64,000 nucleotides of DNA from Flavobacterium sp. LPB0248 (GCF_013388355.1 NZ_CP058246.1:930001-994000); one strand, 5' to 3'; positions 45,024 through 55,238 are shown, counted from the first letter of the stretch. Translations and numbers: made by a program. The notes: generated by a model not told the origin, from the letters alone.

Positions 45024-45064
45024 GACAAGAGAGCAAAGTAGATGTTGCTCTCTTGTCTGTTTTA
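45024..45064 (+). terminator. Terminator after the GH109 gene
   Basis: Perfect 12-bp stem GACAAGAGAGCA / TGCTCTCTTGTC with a 10-nt loop and a TGTTTTA tail. Confidence 0.85.
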
Positions 45065-45087
45065 GAGCGTTCATAAAATTTAGATTG

Positions 45088-45345
45088 TAAAAAATATGTC
45101 GCTCCTCTGGAGCTTTACATTGTAAACATCTATTTATTCTTTGCTATAAATATTTCGCTTCTCCGAAGCTAAAAAAAAGATCTCCTTTAAATGGGTGAAC
45201 ATTATATAAAAACATATTGCAAAGCCCCAGCGGGGCAAAATATTTATAGCATTTCAATAATCTTAATGAAAAAGCTCCAGAGGAGCGACATATTATAATA
45301 AACCTCTATTCTTTACTATAAATATTTTGCTTCTCCGAAGCCTAC
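45088..45345. repeat. Cluster of CTCC(A/G)GAGG / ATATTTATAG palindromic elements
   Basis: Several copies of the repeat seen at 38029: GTCGCTCCTCTGGAGCTTTA, CTATAAATATTTCGCTTCTC, CAGCGGGGCAAAATATTTAT, CTCCAGAGGAGCGACATATT and CTATAAATATTTTGCTTCTC. They fill the gap between the GH109 terminator and the osmC terminator. No coding sequence is visible in the 45000-45402 stretch. Confidence 0.75.
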
Positions 45346-45380
45346 AAAAAAAGGAGCTGTCTTTTTGGGACACCTCCTTT
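45346..45380 (-). terminator. Terminator after the OsmC gene
   Basis: On the minus strand AAAGGAGGTGTCC pairs with GACAGCTCCTTT (one internal mismatch) and is followed by a U run. Orientation fits the end of the guaA-to-osmC series. Confidence 0.75.
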
Positions 45381-45402
45381 CTTAATTTTATTTGAATAAA
45401 AA

Positions 45403-45804
45403 TTAATTCCAGTTGAAAGTAATTTTCTTTTCGATTTCACTGCTTAAACTTAGAAAAACCGGACAAGTCATTGCAGCACGTTCTAAAATAGTTTTGCTTT
45501 TTTCGTCAGCGTTGCTTTTCATTTGAAATACAATTTCGATTGCTCCAATTCTTCTAGGTTCTGCATTCATAATTTTAGTTACTTCTGCTGTAGATCCAAC
45601 AAAATCAACTTCTAAATCACGAGCTTTGATTCCCATAATTGTCATCATGCAGCTTGCTAGAGCATTAGCTACAGTATCTGTTGGAGAAAATGCTTCTCCT
45701 TTTCCGTTATTATCTACTGGTGCGTCAGAAATGATTTCGCTTCCTGATTGCACGTGAATTGAACTTGTTCTTAAATCTCCTAAATAGGTTACTTTTGATG
45801 TCAT
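45403..45804 (-). CDS. OsmC/Ohr family protein
   Basis: 133 residues. Core motif DTVANALASCMMTIMGIKAR holds the first conserved cysteine, and MTCPVFLSLSSEI the second, as in the thiol-based hydroperoxide reductases OsmC and Ohr. It is expected to detoxify organic peroxides in the cytosol. Its ATG overlaps the stop of the LysM gene by one base (TAATG), so translation is probably coupled. Confidence 0.9.
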   Translation of the reverse strand: MTSKVTYLGDLRTSSIHVQSGSEIISDAPVDNNGKGEAFSPTDTVANALASCMMTIMGIKARDLEVDFVGSTAEVTKIMNAEPRRIGAIEIVFQMKSNADEKSKTILERAAMTCPVFLSLSSEIEKKITFNWN

Positions 45805-47879
45805 TAATTTGCTACTTTTAAAGTTAAGTCACTATCATAATATAAGATGTAAACGCCTTTATTAGCGTGTCCGCCATCTTCTTTTCTATAATATTGAAAT
45901 TTATTATCTACTTGCTGAGTCGTCATCAAGTCAGCTGTTTCTTGAAATGTTTTTCCCTGCATCAAACGCATCATCGTGTCAAATGTCACATCAAAACCTC
46001 TTGTTGCATAAGTCGTTGGATTAGCTTTGTTTTTCAGACGATACTGCTTTTCATAAATTAAAACTGGCTGTTCGTCGCTCTCACGAGTAACAGATGGATA
46101 CATTAATTTCAGTTTTACCAAATTATCAAAACTAATTTCGTCTGTATCTAATGTGCTATTTGGTTCCAAAATCACCAATTGCACCTGGCATGTTTTCTGA
46201 GAATCAAGTAGAGCTTTTATTGTTGCTTTAACCATTGCGGTATTACCCGTTTCCATTACAACATAATTCATTCGATTTGGCAGCAACAAACTTTTTAGAT
46301 TAGCGACATCCAATCCGCCAGTCTCAGTCAAAGAAGCAAATGCAACCCCTTTTTGATTTTGTTTGATATAATTGATAACCGATTCTTTTTTCTTATCTAC
46401 TACCGCAACAATATTACCGTTTTTAGAACGCATATAATCAAAAACCGAATTTCTAATCACATCATTTGAAGGTATTGTTTGGTATAAATTGTCAATCGGA
46501 TTGGCACTATCTTTTGATAAAGGCGAAATTACAGGAACATTATAGGAACGCAACATATTTGCTGTCGTTTCTGCGTTACTTTGGTAAAATGGCCCAATGA
46601 CAGCATCTGCATCTTGAAGTTTTGGAGTTAAACCTACAACATTAGAAGTTGTTTTAGTTTCTTGAGAATCGTAAATAGCAACATCAATTGGCAGTTTCAA
46701 TGTTTTTGCAGAATCAATGGCCATCAAAGCTCCAGAATAAAAATCTAAAGTCATATTTAAGAACTTATCATTTTTAATTCTGTTAGCCGTTCCAGACGTA
46801 TCGCTTTGTACTTTTGCCATATTAAAGGGAAGCAATAAAACAACTTTTTTACGCTCGTTAATCCCTCTTTTTTTGGTTAATTCTACAACTTCTACATTTT
46901 CGTTTTCTGTAGATTTTACTTTATCGACAATCTTAATTCCACCCCCAGTAGTTTCCATTGGTTTACTTAATGAAGAATCAGCTGGTTTTTCAGTAGGAAC
47001 TTGTGCAGCTATAATTGGCGCAGGAGCTATGTATCCCGCAGGAACTTTCAAAACCATTCCTTCTTTTACACCTTCAGAAAGTGACGGATTTAAGGCTACT
47101 AATTCATCTTGTGTTAAATGAAAAACTCTTCCTAAACTATAAAACGTTTCTTTCGGTTTTACCTGATAATCCATGTAAGTAACTGCTTTTTTAGAAGCTT
47201 CAGCAGGTTTTTTACTTTCAGCAGGTTTTATTGTTTCTGCTGGAACACTATCCGTTTTTGGTGCTGTTCCTTTTATGGTTAATCTGTAACCAACTGGCAG
47301 GCTTGAAACAATATCCGGATTGCGTTTTTCCAATTCGTCAACAGTCATATTGTACTGTTTTGCAATTCCAAATTTTGTTTCTTTTGGCTGAACATCATGG
47401 TAAATATATTTTTCAGCACCTTTTTCTTTAGTAGGTTTAGTTGCTGTTTTTGGAGCCGATCCTTTTGCAGGAATAACTAGTTTCTGTCCAATCTGAACTC
47501 CTGTTTTTTCTAAAAACGGATTTGCCGCTTTTAAAGCTTCATCTGAAATTCCGTACTTGTGTTCAATGCTGTAAAATGTTTCTTTAGGCTGCACTTCATG
47601 GATTATTTCCTTTCCTGAAGTTGCAGGAGTTTTAGTTTCAGAAACCTCTTTTTTTGCTTCTCCTGTTTTTGTTGGAATTAAAAGCACAGAGTTTGGCACC
47701 AATCCTGTTCTTGCATCTGGATTGAGCTGGTAAATATCATAAGGCGTTACCTTAAATTTTTGTGCAATCTGATTAATAGTCTCACCGCTTGATACTTTAT
47801 ACTTAACCACTTTTTCCTGCGAAAAAGCACTTGAACTAATAAAGAATACAAAGGATAATAATGTTAAATAATATTTCAT
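45804..47879 (-). CDS. LysM-repeat protein with periplasmic-binding-protein-like C-terminal domain
   Basis: 691 residues with a signal peptide (LLSFVFFISSSAFSQ). Four LysM domains, each about 45 residues, starting at about 23, 90, 158 and 232 (VSSGETINQIAQKFKVTP, VQPKETFYSIEHKYGIS, VQPKETKFGIAKQYNMT, VKPKETFYSLGRVFHLT). From about 340 a type 1 solute-binding-protein fold (KVVLLLPFNMAKVQSD, DAVIGPFYQSNAETTANML, NVPVISPLSKDS) like that of LpoA and ABC amino-acid receptors. It probably binds peptidoglycan and may regulate wall synthesis. It is the paralogue of the next gene upstream. Confidence 0.85.
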   Translation of the reverse strand: MKYYLTLLSFVFFISSSAFSQEKVVKYKVSSGETINQIAQKFKVTPYDIYQLNPDARTGLVPNSVLLIPTKTGEAKKEVSETKTPATSGKEIIHEVQPKETFYSIEHKYGISDEALKAANPFLEKTGVQIGQKLVIPAKGSAPKTATKPTKEKGAEKYIYHDVQPKETKFGIAKQYNMTVDELEKRNPDIVSSLPVGYRLTIKGTAPKTDSVPAETIKPAESKKPAEASKKAVTYMDYQVKPKETFYSLGRVFHLTQDELVALNPSLSEGVKEGMVLKVPAGYIAPAPIIAAQVPTEKPADSSLSKPMETTGGGIKIVDKVKSTENENVEVVELTKKRGINERKKVVLLLPFNMAKVQSDTSGTANRIKNDKFLNMTLDFYSGALMAIDSAKTLKLPIDVAIYDSQETKTTSNVVGLTPKLQDADAVIGPFYQSNAETTANMLRSYNVPVISPLSKDSANPIDNLYQTIPSNDVIRNSVFDYMRSKNGNIVAVVDKKKESVINYIKQNQKGVAFASLTETGGLDVANLKSLLLPNRMNYVVMETGNTAMVKATIKALLDSQKTCQVQLVILEPNSTLDTDEISFDNLVKLKLMYPSVTRESDEQPVLIYEKQYRLKNKANPTTYATRGFDVTFDTMMRLMQGKTFQETADLMTTQQVDNKFQYYRKEDGGHANKGVYILYYDSDLTLKVAN

Positions 47880-47972
47880 AATAAGGCTTAAAACAATTTA
47901 ATTTCTAATTCTAAAATAAGTTTCAATTCTGCTAAAAGCAAAATTCGCGCCGTTTGTTTATTGCAATCAAAT

Positions 47973-49886
47973 TTACCTCAAGTCGATTTCTACTTTGGCA
48001 ATTATGATTTCTTTATATAACTCATCTTCTTCTTTTTTCTTGCATTTATAAAGCACTTCTTCCATGTTTTCATACTTATCGGTATAAACATAGTACGAAA
48101 GACTGTTAATATTGAAAAAGAAACTAGCATTAAAAGCACCAGAATCAATGAGTTTCATAATAAACTTATCGCGGTCAACTGCGTCTGTAAATATACCTAA
48201 AACTAAGTAATACCCGTTTGAAACTTCTCTAAGATTATCATAAACTTCTACTTTTACTGTTTTGTCAGTTCTTAAAGGATTGTCTTTCAATTCCTGTTTC
48301 ATTTCTTCTAATGAAATTATTTTTGAATTTTCAGCGGTATTATTTTTCTTCTGTTTTTTAACCGCTTCGTCTTGATATTTCTTTAATTTCACCAAAGCCA
48401 GTTTATCATCAAATTTTCTAGCTTCCATGCTATAATAAGTAGCTTTGCTGATGTGTCTCTTTACTTCAATTTTTTTCTGAGTATCCAAAGAATCAATTTT
48501 AGCAATCAAAAGCTGATTTTTTTCATCTCCTTTTTGCTGGTCTTCTTTATAGCGTTTAATTTCTTCTAAAGACAAACGTTGTTGCAAAGGCTCTGTATTT
48601 GCCTTTTTTTCGCTTTCGCGGATTTTCTTCTTATATTCCTGATTTTCCTCAACAGCAATTTTCTCTACTTTGTTCATCAATCCGGCATAAACTTTTCTGT
48701 TTTCAGCCAATTCTTTTTTCAGCTGAGACGACAATTCATTGGTTTTATTGATTCCTTCAGAAGACTGTTTTTCTAATCTTTTAGATTCTTCAACATTTAA
48801 AATATCCATTCGCTTCAATTCCTTTAAATCGTCGTTCATTGAACTGACAAGCGAATCTAATTTTGCCATTAAAACATCCTGAACATTTTTATTGGCTTCT
48901 AAAACCAGACGCAATTTTTCAACCGAGTTTTCTTTCGAACCATTCATATCATTCAGATTTACTTTCAAATCATTAATTTTTATAATTTTCTGATTCATTT
49001 CTTTCTGAACAACCAAACGGTCTTTCAAATCTTCAATTTCTACTGTTTTCGCTTTTGTTTTTTCAACCACAACCTGTTTTTCAGCCAAAGCGAGCATTAA
49101 TTCTTCGCTTTCATTTACTGGTTTAATTTCTTTGGTATTAATGGCTAATTTGTTCCCGACAATTAATCCGTTTACGATTTCAGGATTTTGAGATTCTAAC
49201 TGATCTATCGAAATTCCGTATTTCTTTGCAATCGAAAATTTGGTTTCTTTTGGTTCAACAATATGAAAAACTGTTTCCTGATTGATGACGCGAACTCTTC
49301 CGTCTAGCGTTTTTCTTTTGTTTGGAATTGAAATCGTCTGTCCAATCTGCAAACCATTAATCAAAATATCTTTATTCAAATTTTCTAAATCTTGAACCGA
49401 AACATTGTATTGTCTCGCGATACTAAAAAGCGATTCTTTCGCCAAAACTTGATGAGAAGTTTTAGACGAAACAACATTTTCTTGTTTTGAAGAATACTCT
49501 AAATTTTGAGGAATAATTAATTCTTGACCTATTTGAAGTCCGCCAGCCAAAATTTCCTGATTGGCATTCTGAAGTGCTTCAACTGAAACATGATATTGTT
49601 TTGACAAACCAAACAATGTTTCTTTTGGTGCAACAATATGGGTTTGCTGCTTTGAAGATGTGTTTTCTGAGTGGTGAACTGGAATCTTTAAAACCTGATT
49701 GTCTTTGATTCCGTTTTGCGATTCGGGGTTGAGTTTGTAAATCTCCTCGATAGAAACCTTATACTTTTGGGCAATAAAATAAGCGGTTTCACCTTTTTGA
49801 ATCTTGTGCTCGATAATTGAATCTTGCGCAGTTATTTTGTTAAAAGACAAAATAAACACAAGAGAAATTGTTAAAAGTTCTCTCAT
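47973..49886 (-). CDS. LysM-repeat protein with long coiled coil and SPOR-like C-terminus
   Basis: 637 residues with a signal peptide (ISLVFILSFNKITAQ). Four LysM domains (about 25-70, 82-127, 142-188, 205-250; QKGETAYFIAQKYKVS, APKETLFGLSKQYHVS, AKESLFSIARQYNVS, EPKETKFSIAKKYGIS). A charged helical region at about 260-540 is rich in Lys and Glu and predicted as coiled coil. The last ~90 residues (NGYYLVLGIFTDAVDRDKFI) resemble a SPOR-type fold that binds denuded glycan strands. The protein is a likely cell-wall-linked structural or division factor. It is cotranscribed with its paralogue and lies behind guaA. Confidence 0.82.
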   Translation of the reverse strand: MRELLTISLVFILSFNKITAQDSIIEHKIQKGETAYFIAQKYKVSIEEIYKLNPESQNGIKDNQVLKIPVHHSENTSSKQQTHIVAPKETLFGLSKQYHVSVEALQNANQEILAGGLQIGQELIIPQNLEYSSKQENVVSSKTSHQVLAKESLFSIARQYNVSVQDLENLNKDILINGLQIGQTISIPNKRKTLDGRVRVINQETVFHIVEPKETKFSIAKKYGISIDQLESQNPEIVNGLIVGNKLAINTKEIKPVNESEELMLALAEKQVVVEKTKAKTVEIEDLKDRLVVQKEMNQKIIKINDLKVNLNDMNGSKENSVEKLRLVLEANKNVQDVLMAKLDSLVSSMNDDLKELKRMDILNVEESKRLEKQSSEGINKTNELSSQLKKELAENRKVYAGLMNKVEKIAVEENQEYKKKIRESEKKANTEPLQQRLSLEEIKRYKEDQQKGDEKNQLLIAKIDSLDTQKKIEVKRHISKATYYSMEARKFDDKLALVKLKKYQDEAVKKQKKNNTAENSKIISLEEMKQELKDNPLRTDKTVKVEVYDNLREVSNGYYLVLGIFTDAVDRDKFIMKLIDSGAFNASFFFNINSLSYYVYTDKYENMEEVLYKCKKKEEDELYKEIIIAKVEIDLR

Positions 49887-49904
49887 AAATAGTAGGTTAT
49901 AAAA

Positions 49905-49936
49905 AATTAAGGCCTTACAAATGTAAGACCTTAATT
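49905..49936 (-). terminator. Terminator after guaA
   Basis: Minus-strand stem AAGGTCTTAC / GTAAGGCCTT, with a T-G wobble only on this strand, an ATTT loop and A/U-rich flanks. It lies 14 bp past the guaA stop, before the LysM gene. Confidence 0.75.
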
Positions 49937-49949
49937 TTAAATTATGCTA

Positions 49950-51479
49950 CTATTCCCACTCAATTGTTGCAGGTGGTTTTGAACTAATATCGTAAACTAC
50001 ACGATTCACGCCTTTTACTTTATTGATGATATCATTTGACACTTTCATCAAGAAATCGTAAGGTAAATGAACCCAGTCAGCAGTCATACCGTCAGTTGAT
50101 TCTACAGCTCTAAGCGCTACTACTTTTTCGTAAGTACGCTCATCACCCATAACACCAACACTGTTTACAGGAAGCAAAATTGCTCCAGCCTGCCAAACTT
50201 TATCGTATAATCCCCAAGATTTTAATCCTTCGATAAATACAGAATCTACATCTTGTAAAATCTGTACTTTCTCTGGAGTAATATCTCCTAAAATTCTAAT
50301 TGATAATCCTGGTCCTGGGAAAGGGTGTCTTCCTAACAATTCAGGATCTATTCCTAATGTAGCTCCAACTCTTCTCACTTCGTCTTTGAAAAGCATTCTA
50401 AGCGGTTCTACAATTTTTAATTTCATATAATCTGGCAATCCACCAACATTGTGGTGCGATTTAATTGTAGCAGATGGTCCTTTTACCGAAACAGACTCGA
50501 TAACGTCTGGGTAAATAGTTCCTTGCGCTAACCATTTTACGTCTTCTAATAAGTGTGATTCATCATCAAAAACTTCGATAAATACACGACCGATTGTTTT
50601 ACGTTTTGTTTCTGGATCACTAATTCCCGCTAATTCGCCAAGGAAACGATCTCCAGCATCTACACCTTTTACGTTCAATCCCATTCCTTTGTATTGATCT
50701 AATACATTTTGGAATTCGTTTTTACGTAAAAGTCCGTTGTTTACGAAGATGCAATATAAATTTTGTCCGATTGCTTTGTTTAATAAAACTGCTGCTACAG
50801 TAGAATCTACTCCTCCAGATAAACCAAGAACTACTTTATCGTTTCCTAGTTTTTCTTTTAATTCTGCTACCATTTCATCAACGAAAGCATTTGGAGTAAA
50901 GTTTTGAGGAACTTCAGCAATTTTAACTAAGAAGTTTTCCAGCATTTTCTTTCCATCTGTTGAATGGTAAACTTCTGGATGGTATTGAATTGCATAAGTA
51001 GTTTCGCCTTCAATTTTGTAAGCTGCATATTCTACATCATGTGTGCTTGCAAGCTTTACAGCATTTGTTGGAAGCGCCTTGATGCTATCGCTGTGGCTCA
51101 TCCAAACTTGGCTATTTTCTGAAACTCCTTCAAAGAAAGTTTCACCTTCTTTAATGTAAGACAAGTTTGCTCTTCCGTATTCTCTTGTGTTTGAAGCAGC
51201 AACTTCTCCACCACTAAAGTGTGCTAAATATTGTGCTCCATAACAAACAGCAAGTAAAGGCATTTTACCTCTAATTTGCGATAAATCAGGATGCGGTGCA
51301 TCTTCCCCTCTAACAGAGAAAGGGCTCCCTCCTAAAATTACGGCTTTATAACTTGATAAATCACTTGGAATGTGATTGTAAGGAAAAATTTCGCAGAATA
51401 TATTTAATTCGCGAACTCTACGCGCAATAAGCTGAGTATATTGCGACCCGAAATCTAAAATAAGTACGTTGTGTTGCAT
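49950..51479 (-). CDS. guaA: GMP synthase (glutamine-hydrolysing)
   Basis: 509 residues from ATG 51479; a TTG six bases upstream is rejected. Class I glutaminase domain with Cys79 ([10 protein letters not shown]) and the His-Glu pair in [12 protein letters not shown]-pyrophosphatase domain with the P-loop [18 protein letters not shown], and the C-terminal dimerisation domain with [15 protein letters not shown] and [18 protein letters not shown]. It converts XMP to GMP. The -7 box ends only three bases before the ATG, so the transcript is predicted to be leaderless. Confidence 0.97.
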
Positions 51480-51482
51480 GCG

Positions 51483-51490
51483 CAAAAGTA
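51483..51490 (-). promoter_or_regulatory. Candidate guaA promoter -7 TACTTTTG next to the start codon
   Basis: Perfect TAnnTTTG on the minus strand, three bases from the ATG. The transcription start should fall at or just inside the first codon. No clear -33 TTTG. Confidence 0.55.
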
Positions 51491-51827
51491 CTTTTTATAT
51501 TTGAAATTGAAAAATTGATTTTTGATTTTTTTTCTGAAAGATCTTCAGCCTCTAAAACATCTAAAAAAATATCGAAAATTGCGTTCCTCATTCGATAAAA
51601 ACATTAAGTTTTCTTTTCAATTTATTTAAGATTAAAATGGGATATAGCTGGTTTAAAGTGTTAAAATAATTGCTATATTTGATATAGTTATTCGTTTTAG
51701 CTACCAATAATTACGGATAACAAACCCAATCCCACCTTTAAATCAAATTCGTAATACGCTTAAAGCATTTTATTATCTTAAGTCTCAGGTTATAATTTAT
51801 TTTTTTTAATTTAAATTAAATTCAGGT
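51491..51827. other. Divergent intergenic region between guaA and the TolC gene
   Basis: About 340 bp without a gene. It contains the guaA promoter at its left end and a TATATTTG promoter for the efflux operon at 51674-51681. The remaining ~140-nt stretch before the TolC ATG would be leader; no strong hairpin is seen in it. Confidence 0.5.
51652..51681 (+). promoter_or_regulatory. Candidate promoter of the efflux operon (TTTA - 18 bp - TATATTTG)
   Basis: TATATTTG at 51674-51681 is a perfect -7 box, with TTTA (51652-51655) as a near-consensus -33 at 18 bp. Confidence 0.55.
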
Positions 51828-53168
51828 ATGAGGTCATTTATGATAAATACTTTAAAGGTAATTTTGATTTTTCAGTGCGTGCAGATTACAGCACAAACAA
51901 CTGAACAAAACCAATTGCCTGAAGTATGGAATCTTGAACAATGTATTGCTTATGCAAAGCAGCAAAACATTCAAATTAATACCTTACGGCTCACTACTAA
52001 ATCGACAGAACAGGATTTACTATTGTCGAAAGCTGCAAAGTTTCCTAATCTTTTAGGAAATGCTTCGCAAACTTTTAATAATGCAAAAAATGCCGATTTA
52101 GTAGTAGGAGGTTTTCAGTCCCAATCAAGTTTTGCGGGTAATTATTCATTAGGATCATCTATGGTGCTGTATAATGGTGGTTATCTAAATAATGACATAA
52201 AACAAAAAGATCTCTATATCAAATCTGCGCAATTTAATGCCGAAGCTGCCGAAAATGATATTACCATTCAAATTACACAAGCTTATCTAACCATTTTGTT
52301 AGCAAAGGAAAACAGTGTGTACCTAAACGAGATTCTCGAAACTTCGAAAGCACAACTGAAACTCGGAGAATTAAAATACAATGCAGGAAGTATTGCTAAA
52401 AAAGATTATGTTTTACTAAAAGCACAATTGGCAACAGATAATTTTAATCTGATTACCTCGCAAAATACCGAACGTCAGAATGTTTTAACCTTAAAACAAT
52501 TGTTGCAGCTTCCGTCAGGATATGAGTTAAATATTAGAAAACCAGAAATTCTTGATGCTACCCTACCCGTAGTTAACCTTGAAGAAGCTCAAAAAATAGC
52601 CTTAGAACAAAGACCAGAAGTGAAAAGCAGTTTGATAGAAAAAGAAGCTGCCGATCTGCAATTACAAAAATCTAAAGCTAGTTTTCTGCCTACACTTAGT
52701 GCAAGCGGAACTTTGGCTTCGGGGTATTCTGACAATCAAAAAACACCATATCCGACTCAAATAGACAACAACTTTTATCAGCGTTTGGGGCTTTCTTTAA
52801 CAGTTCCAATATTCAATAACCGAATAGCGAAAACAGGAGTCGAAAAATCAAAAATTGCTATTGATCAGTCCAAACTTAATGTTACCAATACAGAAACAGT
52901 ATTATCGCAAAAAGTAGAACAGGCTTATATTAATGTACTCAATGCACAATCTCAATATACAGCTGCACAGGAACAACTTGATGCCAATACCGAAAATTAT
53001 CGAATTGCAAACGAACAATTGCGATTAGGAGGCATTAGCACTGTAGATTATTTGCTTGAGAAAAATTTATATGTTCAGGCATTTCAAAATTTCATTCAGG
53101 CAAAATACAATTCTGTTGTAAGCTTAAAAATATACGATTTCTATAAAGGTGATCCAATCAAACTATAA
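51828..53168 (+). CDS. TolC-family outer-membrane efflux protein
   Basis: 446 residues with a signal peptide (MINTLKVILIFQCVQITAQ). Two OEP repeats, each with LxxExxxxxA-type helices (WNLEQCIAYAKQQNIQINTL, ITIQITQAYLTILLAKENSV, LSQKVEQAYINVLNAQSQYT). It forms the outer-membrane tunnel of the tripartite pump encoded with the adaptor and ABC genes downstream. The adaptor ATG is 10 bp after its stop. Confidence 0.93.
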   Translation: MRSFMINTLKVILIFQCVQITAQTTEQNQLPEVWNLEQCIAYAKQQNIQINTLRLTTKSTEQDLLLSKAAKFPNLLGNASQTFNNAKNADLVVGGFQSQSSFAGNYSLGSSMVLYNGGYLNNDIKQKDLYIKSAQFNAEAAENDITIQITQAYLTILLAKENSVYLNEILETSKAQLKLGELKYNAGSIAKKDYVLLKAQLATDNFNLITSQNTERQNVLTLKQLLQLPSGYELNIRKPEILDATLPVVNLEEAQKIALEQRPEVKSSLIEKEAADLQLQKSKASFLPTLSASGTLASGYSDNQKTPYPTQIDNNFYQRLGLSLTVPIFNNRIAKTGVEKSKIAIDQSKLNVTNTETVLSQKVEQAYINVLNAQSQYTAAQEQLDANTENYRIANEQLRLGGISTVDYLLEKNLYVQAFQNFIQAKYNSVVSLKIYDFYKGDPIKL

Positions 53169-53178
53169 AAAGAGCAAA

Positions 53179-54450
53179 ATGAAAAAAAGTAAATTAGCAA
53201 TTCTCATCATCATTGGAGTTTTACTCGTAGGATCTATAGCATATTTTATTTTTCATAAAGATGGTAATAAAGTAGAACTGATTACAGAAAAACCACATTA
53301 CGGAGATATCGCAACAAGTGTAACCGCAACTGGAAAAATACAGCCTGTAGATACCGTTGCTGTAGGAACACAAGTTTCGGGAACCATCCAAAAAGTATTT
53401 GTTGATTTTAACTCAGTTGTGAAAAAAGGACAGCTGCTGGCGCAAATAGACCAGTCTCTTTTTCTAGCTCAGGTACAGCAGATTGCAGCCAATTTGCAAT
53501 TATCAAAAAACAACCTTGGTTACCAGCAATCCAATTTCAACAGACAAAATGAATTGTATAAAGCAGGCGGAATTAGCAGGGCTGATTATGAAACCGCAAA
53601 AAACCTTTATGACGTTGCGAAAGACAATGTAAACAGTGTCGCGGCTCAATTGCGTTCTGCAGAAAAGAACCTTTCGTACACCAATATTTATTCTCCAATT
53701 GATGGAACTGTCTTATCTAGAAAAGTAAGCGAGGGACAAACCGTTGCGGCGAGTCTTAATACGCCTACCTTATTTAGCATTGCCAAAGATCTAAGCAAAA
53801 TGCAGGTTCGGGCATCTGTAGATGAAGCGGATGTAGGCAATGTAAAAGTGGGCGAAAATGCCACTTTTACCGTAGATGCTTTTCCCGATGATGTCTTTAA
53901 AGGAACTGTAATCGAGATACGTTTGGAACCCACTATTTCGTCAAATGTTGTTACGTATACTACCATTATCAATGCTCCAAATGATGATTTAAAATTAAAA
54001 CCTGGAATGACAGCTAATATTATTATTTATACCAATGAAGTAAAAAACACCTTGCTTATTCCAGCAAAAGCGATTGCTTTCCAGCCTGATTCTACATTAG
54101 AAAAACAGTTTAAAATAAGGAAACTGTCTTTACGAAATCACAAAGGCGAACACAAAGGCAAAAACGGAAATAAATATGGTGGCAATTCAGGATTAAACAA
54201 TAAAACTCTCGATACGATTGACCATAAAAAAGCAATTGTATGGAAAAAAGTAGGCGATTCGATAATTCCAAAACACATACGAATAGGATTAGATGATGAT
54301 ATTAATGTTCAAGTCATTAGAGGATTAACAGCTCAAGATGAAATCATTACGGGAGTAAATGCATCAAAACAAACCAAAGGCGCTAAAGCAACAGAATCAA
54401 GTCCGTTTATGCCAAAACGAGGTGGCGGCGGTGGAGGAAGAAGACAATAG
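53179..54450 (+). CDS. Periplasmic adaptor protein of a MacA type (HlyD/RND-MFP family)
   Basis: 423 residues from the ATG at 53179; an earlier in-frame ATG (53149) overlaps the TolC gene. An N-terminal membrane anchor (LAILIIIGVLLVGSIAYFIF) is followed by a barrel-sandwich/lipoyl domain (TATGKIQPVDTVAVGTQVSG, YSPIDGTVLSRKVSEGQTV), a coiled-coil hairpin (about 85-165) and a membrane-proximal domain. A Lys/Gly/Asn-rich insert at about 315-340 and a Gly-rich C-terminal tail (PKRGGGGGGRRQ) are unusual additions. It bridges the ABC transporter and TolC. Confidence 0.93.
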   Translation: MKKSKLAILIIIGVLLVGSIAYFIFHKDGNKVELITEKPHYGDIATSVTATGKIQPVDTVAVGTQVSGTIQKVFVDFNSVVKKGQLLAQIDQSLFLAQVQQIAANLQLSKNNLGYQQSNFNRQNELYKAGGISRADYETAKNLYDVAKDNVNSVAAQLRSAEKNLSYTNIYSPIDGTVLSRKVSEGQTVAASLNTPTLFSIAKDLSKMQVRASVDEADVGNVKVGENATFTVDAFPDDVFKGTVIEIRLEPTISSNVVTYTTIINAPNDDLKLKPGMTANIIIYTNEVKNTLLIPAKAIAFQPDSTLEKQFKIRKLSLRNHKGEHKGKNGNKYGGNSGLNNKTLDTIDHKKAIVWKKVGDSIIPKHIRIGLDDDINVQVIRGLTAQDEIITGVNASKQTKGAKATESSPFMPKRGGGGGGRRQ

Positions 54451-54476
54451 CAACAAACCACACAAAAGCAATTGTA

Positions 54477-55238
54477 ATGAAAAAAAAGATTCTTGAAATA
54501 CAAGACCTTAAAAGAGAATTTACCATGGGATCTGAAACTGTAAGAGCTTTAAAAGGCGTTTCTTTTGATGTTATGGAAGGTGAATTTATTACCATTATGG
54601 GAAGCAGTGGTTCCGGAAAAACAACTATGCTTAATATTTTGGGATGTTTGGACAAACCATCAGACGGGAATTATATACTCGATGGAGTCAATGTCAAATC
54701 ATTATCCAAAACTGAACTGGCGGCTTTACGAAACACTAAAATTGGTTTTATTTTTCAGTCCTATAATCTTTTAGCGCGCACTTCGGCAATAGAGAATGTT
54801 GAATTGCCATTATTATACAATTCTAAAGTCTCTGCAAAAGAAAGGCGAGAAAGAGCTATAAATGCTTTAGAAGCTGTAAAGTTAGCTGATCGATTAGATC
54901 ACTTTCCAAATCAGCTTTCAGGCGGACAACAGCAGCGTGTAGCCATTGCGAGAGCTCTAGTAAATGACCCTGTGATGATACTTGCAGATGAAGCTACAGG
55001 AAATCTCGACACCAGAACCTCATACGAAATCATGGCGCTAATTCAAGAATTGAATTCGAAAGGAAAAACGATAATTTTTGTAACTCATGAACCCGATATC
55101 GCGGCCTTTAGCAGTAGAACTGTAACACTTCGCGACGGAAGGATAACGAAAGACTTTAATAACCAAAACATAAAATCGGCCGTACAAATGCTAGCCGATT
55201 TTCATGTAGACGAAGATTATAAATATGAAAATAGCTAA
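54477..55238 (+). CDS. MacB/LolD-type ABC transporter ATP-binding protein
   Basis: 253 residues. Walker [14 protein letters not shown]-loop [10 protein letters not shown], signature [15 protein letters not shown], Walker [14 protein letters not shown] and switch His in VTHEPD. It powers the efflux pump. Its 3' end overlaps the permease start by 14 bp, so in this organism the two MacB parts are separate genes that are translated together. Confidence 0.96.
   Translation: MKKKILEIQDLKREFTMGSETVRALKGVSFDVMEGEFITIMGSSGSGKTTMLNILGCLDKPSDGNYILDGVNVKSLSKTELAALRNTKIGFIFQSYNLLARTSAIENVELPLLYNSKVSAKERRERAINALEAVKLADRLDHFPNQLSGGQQQRVAIARALVNDPVMILADEATGNLDTRTSYEIMALIQELNSKGKTIIFVTHEPDIAAFSSRTVTLRDGRITKDFNNQNIKSAVQMLADFHVDEDYKYENS

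Noticed and set aside
45088..45345. CRISPR-like array
   Set aside because: Repeat units are palindromic, irregularly spaced and variable, with no uniform spacers and no cas gene.
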